Positions 61,003 through 64,000 of a DNA stretch of 64,000 nt are shown here, piece by piece. The stretch is from the NCBI GenBank assembly GCA_017549145.1, contig JAFYVM010000020.1, positions 1 to 64,000 on the forward strand. Reading direction: 5' to 3'. The position numbers were made by a program, and so were the translations under genes. The notes below the pieces were generated by a model. That model was not told the origin of the DNA. It made no database searches and saw only the letters and a list, made by a program, of their open reading frames with translations. Positions within the stretch are counted from its first letter, which is position 1. Every line of letters begins with the position of its first letter. The DNA comes from Bacteroidales bacterium (GTDB lineage: Bacteria > Bacteroidota > Bacteroidia > Bacteroidales > UBA932).

Positions 61003-63300
61003 ATGATTCGATATAGGATATTTGGTGTTTTCATATTTCTGTTTGCTGCGATTTCTTTGGCAGCACAAAGTAAGATGATAGACTATGTCAACCCATTCAT
61101 AGGAACGACTAATTACGGAACGACCAATCCGGGGGCAGTGTGTCCGAACGGAATGATGTCGGTCACTCCGTTCAATGTTATGGGTTCTGACCTGAACAGA
61201 TATGACAAGGATAGTCGTTGGTGGAGCACTCCGTACAGTAATGATAATCGCTATTTTACAGGGTTCTCTCATGTGAATCTGAGTGGTGTCGGTTGTCCCG
61301 AGGTCGGATTGGCCTTGACTATGCCTACCCACGGAGACCTTCAGGTGGATTATCATATCTATGGTTCTGAATATACTGATGAGGTAGCTAGTCCGGGATA
61401 TTACTCTTGTCGTCTTGCTGCTCACGCGGTGAAGGTGGAGGCAAGTGCCACTGCGCGTACCAGTGTAGAACGATATACTTTCCCAGCAGGTAAGAACAAT
61501 ATTCTTGTGAATTTTGGTGAGGGACTGACTAACGAGACCGGAGCCTGGCTTCGAAAGATCAGTGAGACAGAGGTGGAAGGAATGCGCCTGGCCGGTACAT
61601 TCTGTTATAATTCGCAAGCGGTTTTTCCTGTCTATTTTGCCATCCGAATCAATAAACAGCCGGTAGCCGGCGGATTTTGGAAAAAGCAACCTTTGATGAA
61701 AGGAGTTGAGTCATCCTGGACAGCAGATGACGGGACTTACAAAGTGTATAAAAAGTATGGTCGCGAGATCGCAGGAGATGATATCGGATATTGGTTCTCT
61801 TTTGAAACGACAGAGGGGGAGCAGGTGGAGCTTCAGATGGGTGTGTCTTTTGTGAGCTGTGCTAATGCTTGGAAAAATCTTAATGCAGAGCAGGCTGTTG
61901 CAAGGAAAGGTGTTTCAAATTTTGATTCGGTTCGTGCAGCTGCAGAACTGGCTTGGGAAGATCACTTGTCACGTATCAAGGTGGAAGGCGGTTCGCAGCG
62001 CGATAAGGAAGTGTTCTACTCGGCTTTATATCACACGCTGATTCATCCGAGTGTTATCAATGACGTGAATGGTGAGTACCCTTTGATGGAGAATGACGGA
62101 GTGGGTAAGGTGCCGGCAGGTCAGTCTCGCTATAGTGTATTTTCTTTGTGGGATACCTACCGCAATCTTCATCAGTTGATGACCCTTGTATATCCTGAAA
62201 AGCAGCTGGATATGGTCAGGTCAATGGTGGATATCTACAAGGAATGGGGCTGGATGCCAAAGTGGGAACTTTTTGGACGTGAGACCTTTACCATGGAGGG
62301 AGATCCAGCTATACCGGTGATTGCAGATACTTGGCTGAAGGGCTTGCATGATTTTGATATTGAATCTGCATACTCGGCCTTCTTGAAGTCTGCTATGACT
62401 CCTGGTGCAGAAAATATGATGCGTCCGGATATTGATCCATATCTGGAGAAGGGATATGTGCCGCTTGGAATGTACTCTGCAGATCCTTCGGGAGATAATT
62501 CGGTGTCGCATGCTTTGGAATATTATATCGCGGATTATGCTCTTTCGCTGTTGGCGTCTGACCTTGGTCGTAAGTCGGATGCAGACAGATTCAGAGCTCA
62601 GTCTCTTAAATACAAGTATTACTATTGTTCTGAGTACGGCACATTCCGTCCTCGTCAGAAGGATGGCAGTTTTCTGACTCCATTCAATCCTCGTCAGGGA
62701 GAAAACTTCGAGCCAGTGCCAGGTTTCCATGAGGGAAGCGCTTGGAATTATACTTTCTATGTTCCGCACGATGTGCTGGGTTTGGCAAAGTTGATGGGTG
62801 GTAAAAACGCCTTTGTGAAGAAGCTTCAGAAGGTGTTTGATGAGGGACTTTATGATCCTGCAAATGAACCTGATATTGCATATCCATATCTGTTCAGCTA
62901 TTTCAAGGGTGAGGAATGGAGGACCCAGAAGACTGTTGCACAACTCCTGGACAAGTATTATACAGCACGTCCGGATGGCCTTCCTGGAAATGATGACACG
63001 GGTACAATGTCGGCTTGGGCTGTGTTTTCGATGATAGGCTTTTATCCTGATTGTCCTGGAAATCCGTCATATACGCTTACTGCACCAAGGTTTGATAAGG
63101 TGGAAATCACTTTGAATCCGTCATATTATGATGGAAAGGAAAGTCTTGTTATCATAAAACAGGGAGAGGAATCGTCTAAGAGTGGCTGGATGAAGGTATC
63201 TGGAATGACCCTTGGCGGAAAGAAATTCACTAGTTACCGTGTCGGTCATAAGGAACTGACTCGTGGCGGAAATCTCGTGGTAAAATGTCAACCTCAATAA
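61003..63300 (+). CDS. GH92 family alpha-mannosidase-like glycoside hydrolase
   Basis: 765 residues with signal peptide MIRYRIFGVFIFLFAAISLAAQ. GH92 landmarks in order: YVNPFIGT, CPNGMMSVTPFN, YFTGFSHVNLSGVGC, FSLWDTYRNLHQL, EWGWMPKWELFGRET (catalytic region with the conserved acid residues), and PGNDDTGTMSAWAVFSMIGFYP. The family contains Ca2+-dependent inverting alpha-1,2-, 1,3- and other mannosidases that trim N-glycans or yeast mannan. Linkage specificity is not readable. It is followed after 11 nt by a second GH92 gene, suggesting joint glycan trimming in the periplasm. Confidence 0.93.
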   Translation: MIRYRIFGVFIFLFAAISLAAQSKMIDYVNPFIGTTNYGTTNPGAVCPNGMMSVTPFNVMGSDLNRYDKDSRWWSTPYSNDNRYFTGFSHVNLSGVGCPEVGLALTMPTHGDLQVDYHIYGSEYTDEVASPGYYSCRLAAHAVKVEASATARTSVERYTFPAGKNNILVNFGEGLTNETGAWLRKISETEVEGMRLAGTFCYNSQAVFPVYFAIRINKQPVAGGFWKKQPLMKGVESSWTADDGTYKVYKKYGREIAGDDIGYWFSFETTEGEQVELQMGVSFVSCANAWKNLNAEQAVARKGVSNFDSVRAAAELAWEDHLSRIKVEGGSQRDKEVFYSALYHTLIHPSVINDVNGEYPLMENDGVGKVPAGQSRYSVFSLWDTYRNLHQLMTLVYPEKQLDMVRSMVDIYKEWGWMPKWELFGRETFTMEGDPAIPVIADTWLKGLHDFDIESAYSAFLKSAMTPGAENMMRPDIDPYLEKGYVPLGMYSADPSGDNSVSHALEYYIADYALSLLASDLGRKSDADRFRAQSLKYKYYYCSEYGTFRPRQKDGSFLTPFNPRQGENFEPVPGFHEGSAWNYTFYVPHDVLGLAKLMGGKNAFVKKLQKVFDEGLYDPANEPDIAYPYLFSYFKGEEWRTQKTVAQLLDKYYTARPDGLPGNDDTGTMSAWAVFSMIGFYPDCPGNPSYTLTAPRFDKVEITLNPSYYDGKESLVIIKQGEESSKSGWMKVSGMTLGGKKFTSYRVGHKELTRGGNLVVKCQPQ

Positions 63301-63311
63301 CTTTAATTTAA

Positions 63312-64000
63312 ATGAAACGAATAATAATCATAGGTACAATCCTGCTGTCTTTACTAGGCTGTAAGAAGGAGTCAGAGGTTTCTTATACTCAGTATGTGGA
63401 CACCTCAATTGGAACAGGTGGACATGGTCATGTGTTTGTAGGAGCAAATCTTCCTTTTGGAATGGTGCAGCTTGGCCCTACCAGCATTCCACAGGAATGG
63501 GACTGGTGCTCTGGCTACCATATAAGTGACTCAACAGTAATAGGATTCTCCCATACGCATCTTAGCGGAACAGGAATCGGAGATCTTTTTGATATTACAG
63601 TGATGCCTGTGATTGACAGCATCGGAGTTGATGGCAGAAGTTCTCTGACATACGCAAGAGGTTCCGAAGATGATCCCACTTCCGGTCTCTGGTCTTATGC
63701 GGATCGTAGCAAGGAAATCAGCCGTCCGGGATATTACAGTGTTCCTCTTATCCGTTATGGAATTACAGCTGAACTGACTGCAACAAATCGTGTCGGCCTT
63801 CATCGCTATACTTTCCCGGCATCTGCAAGCGCGGCTATTGTATTTAATCTTAGAAATGGAGGTTGTTGGGACAGGCCGATGGAGACATTCATTGAAGCGG
63901 CAGATCCTGCGACAGGATGTTCCTCAGACTCTGCAACTTATGCTATAAGAGGTTACAGATATTCCCGTGGTTGGGCAGACAATCAGAAGGTGTATTTCTA
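63312..64000 (+). CDS. Second GH92 glycoside hydrolase, N-terminal part (cut by window end)
   Basis: 229 codons are visible from ATG 63312 to the window end with no stop. Lipobox LLGC (Cys17) predicts a lipoprotein. GH92 N-domain motifs are clear: YVDTSIGTGGHGHVFVGANLPFGMVQLGPTS, WCSGYHISDSTVIGFSHTHLSGTGIGDLFDI and SRPGYYSVPL...TNRVGLHRYTFP. It belongs to a different subgroup from the preceding GH92 (a GTGGHGHVFVG insert), so the pair is not a recent duplication. Confidence 0.9.
   Translation, partial: MKRIIIIGTILLSLLGCKKESEVSYTQYVDTSIGTGGHGHVFVGANLPFGMVQLGPTSIPQEWDWCSGYHISDSTVIGFSHTHLSGTGIGDLFDITVMPVIDSIGVDGRSSLTYARGSEDDPTSGLWSYADRSKEISRPGYYSVPLIRYGITAELTATNRVGLHRYTFPASASAAIVFNLRNGGCWDRPMETFIEAADPATGCSSDSATYAIRGYRYSRGWADNQKVYF

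Noticed and set aside
60937-61689. 250-codon minus-strand frame over the start of the first GH92 gene
   Set aside because: It covers the GH92 promoter and N-terminal coding sequence; the GH92 motifs on the plus strand are decisive.
1-64000. CRISPR array, prophage, transposase or rRNA operon
   Set aside because: No regularly spaced repeats, phage structural genes, transposase motifs or rRNA sequence were seen on either strand.

Overview
The window looks like a chromosomal segment of a gut-type Bacteroidota, most probably order Bacteroidales. The reasons are TAnnTTTG-type -7 promoter boxes ahead of many genes, almost no Shine-Dalgarno sites, many secreted lipoproteins with BACON domains, TonB-dependent receptors with carboxypeptidase-regulatory-like N-terminal domains, two GH92 glycosidases, and lineage-typical gene orders (hemD-rnpA-yidD behind DUF4271; holB-ricT-gldH-trmB; a PG0541-family gene after an RND efflux operon). 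No rRNA, CRISPR array, prophage or transposase was seen.

Layout. 1-5.2 kb: 3' end of malate dehydrogenase, tRNA-Pro(UGG), a secreted CE1-like esterase, a LolD-like ATPase, a TrmN6-like methyltransferase, and a minus-strand trio of ECF sigma factor, one-TM protein and Spy-like periplasmic protein. 5.3-17 kb: lepA, a degenerate MenA/UbiA-like membrane protein, a minus-strand operon SUI1-DUF4271-hemD-rnpA-yidD, a DUF2723 membrane glycosyltransferase, an rRNA-type methyltransferase, pgk and lgt. 17-24 kb: an AraC regulator divergent from a TolC-MFP-RND efflux operon. 24-33 kb: thioredoxin, a small beta-barrel, a LOG-family protein, a polyprenyl synthase, holB-ricT-gldH-trmB, miaA, smpB and metK; metK is preceded by a SAM-II riboswitch and a terminator.

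33.5-49.6 kb: a long plus-strand block that looks like a surface nucleic-acid scavenging locus. It holds two TonB-dependent receptors, lipoproteins with BACON and repeated OB-fold-like domains, a NUC1 DNA/RNA endonuclease, an EEP-family nuclease/phosphatase, a DUF5689-like lipoprotein and an M3 peptidase. There is no SusD homologue.

50-61 kb: the most unusual part. It is a compact cassette of two exported TPR-CHAT (caspase-like) proteins, a CHASE2 membrane protein with no cytoplasmic output domain, a FecR-like secreted protein, two small predicted outer-membrane barrels, two lipoproteins and a secreted protein of unknown function. The genes sit in four short operons forming two convergent pairs with overlapping 3' ends. 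I regard it as a candidate undescribed envelope sensing/proteolysis system. 61-64 kb: two tandem GH92 alpha-mannosidase-like genes, the second cut by the window end.

Several short palindromic repeats are dispersed in the window. Two have landed in frame inside housekeeping genes: about 40 residues in miaA directly after the P-loop, and about 10 residues in the M3 peptidase. This recalls the in-frame palindromic elements known from Rickettsia.
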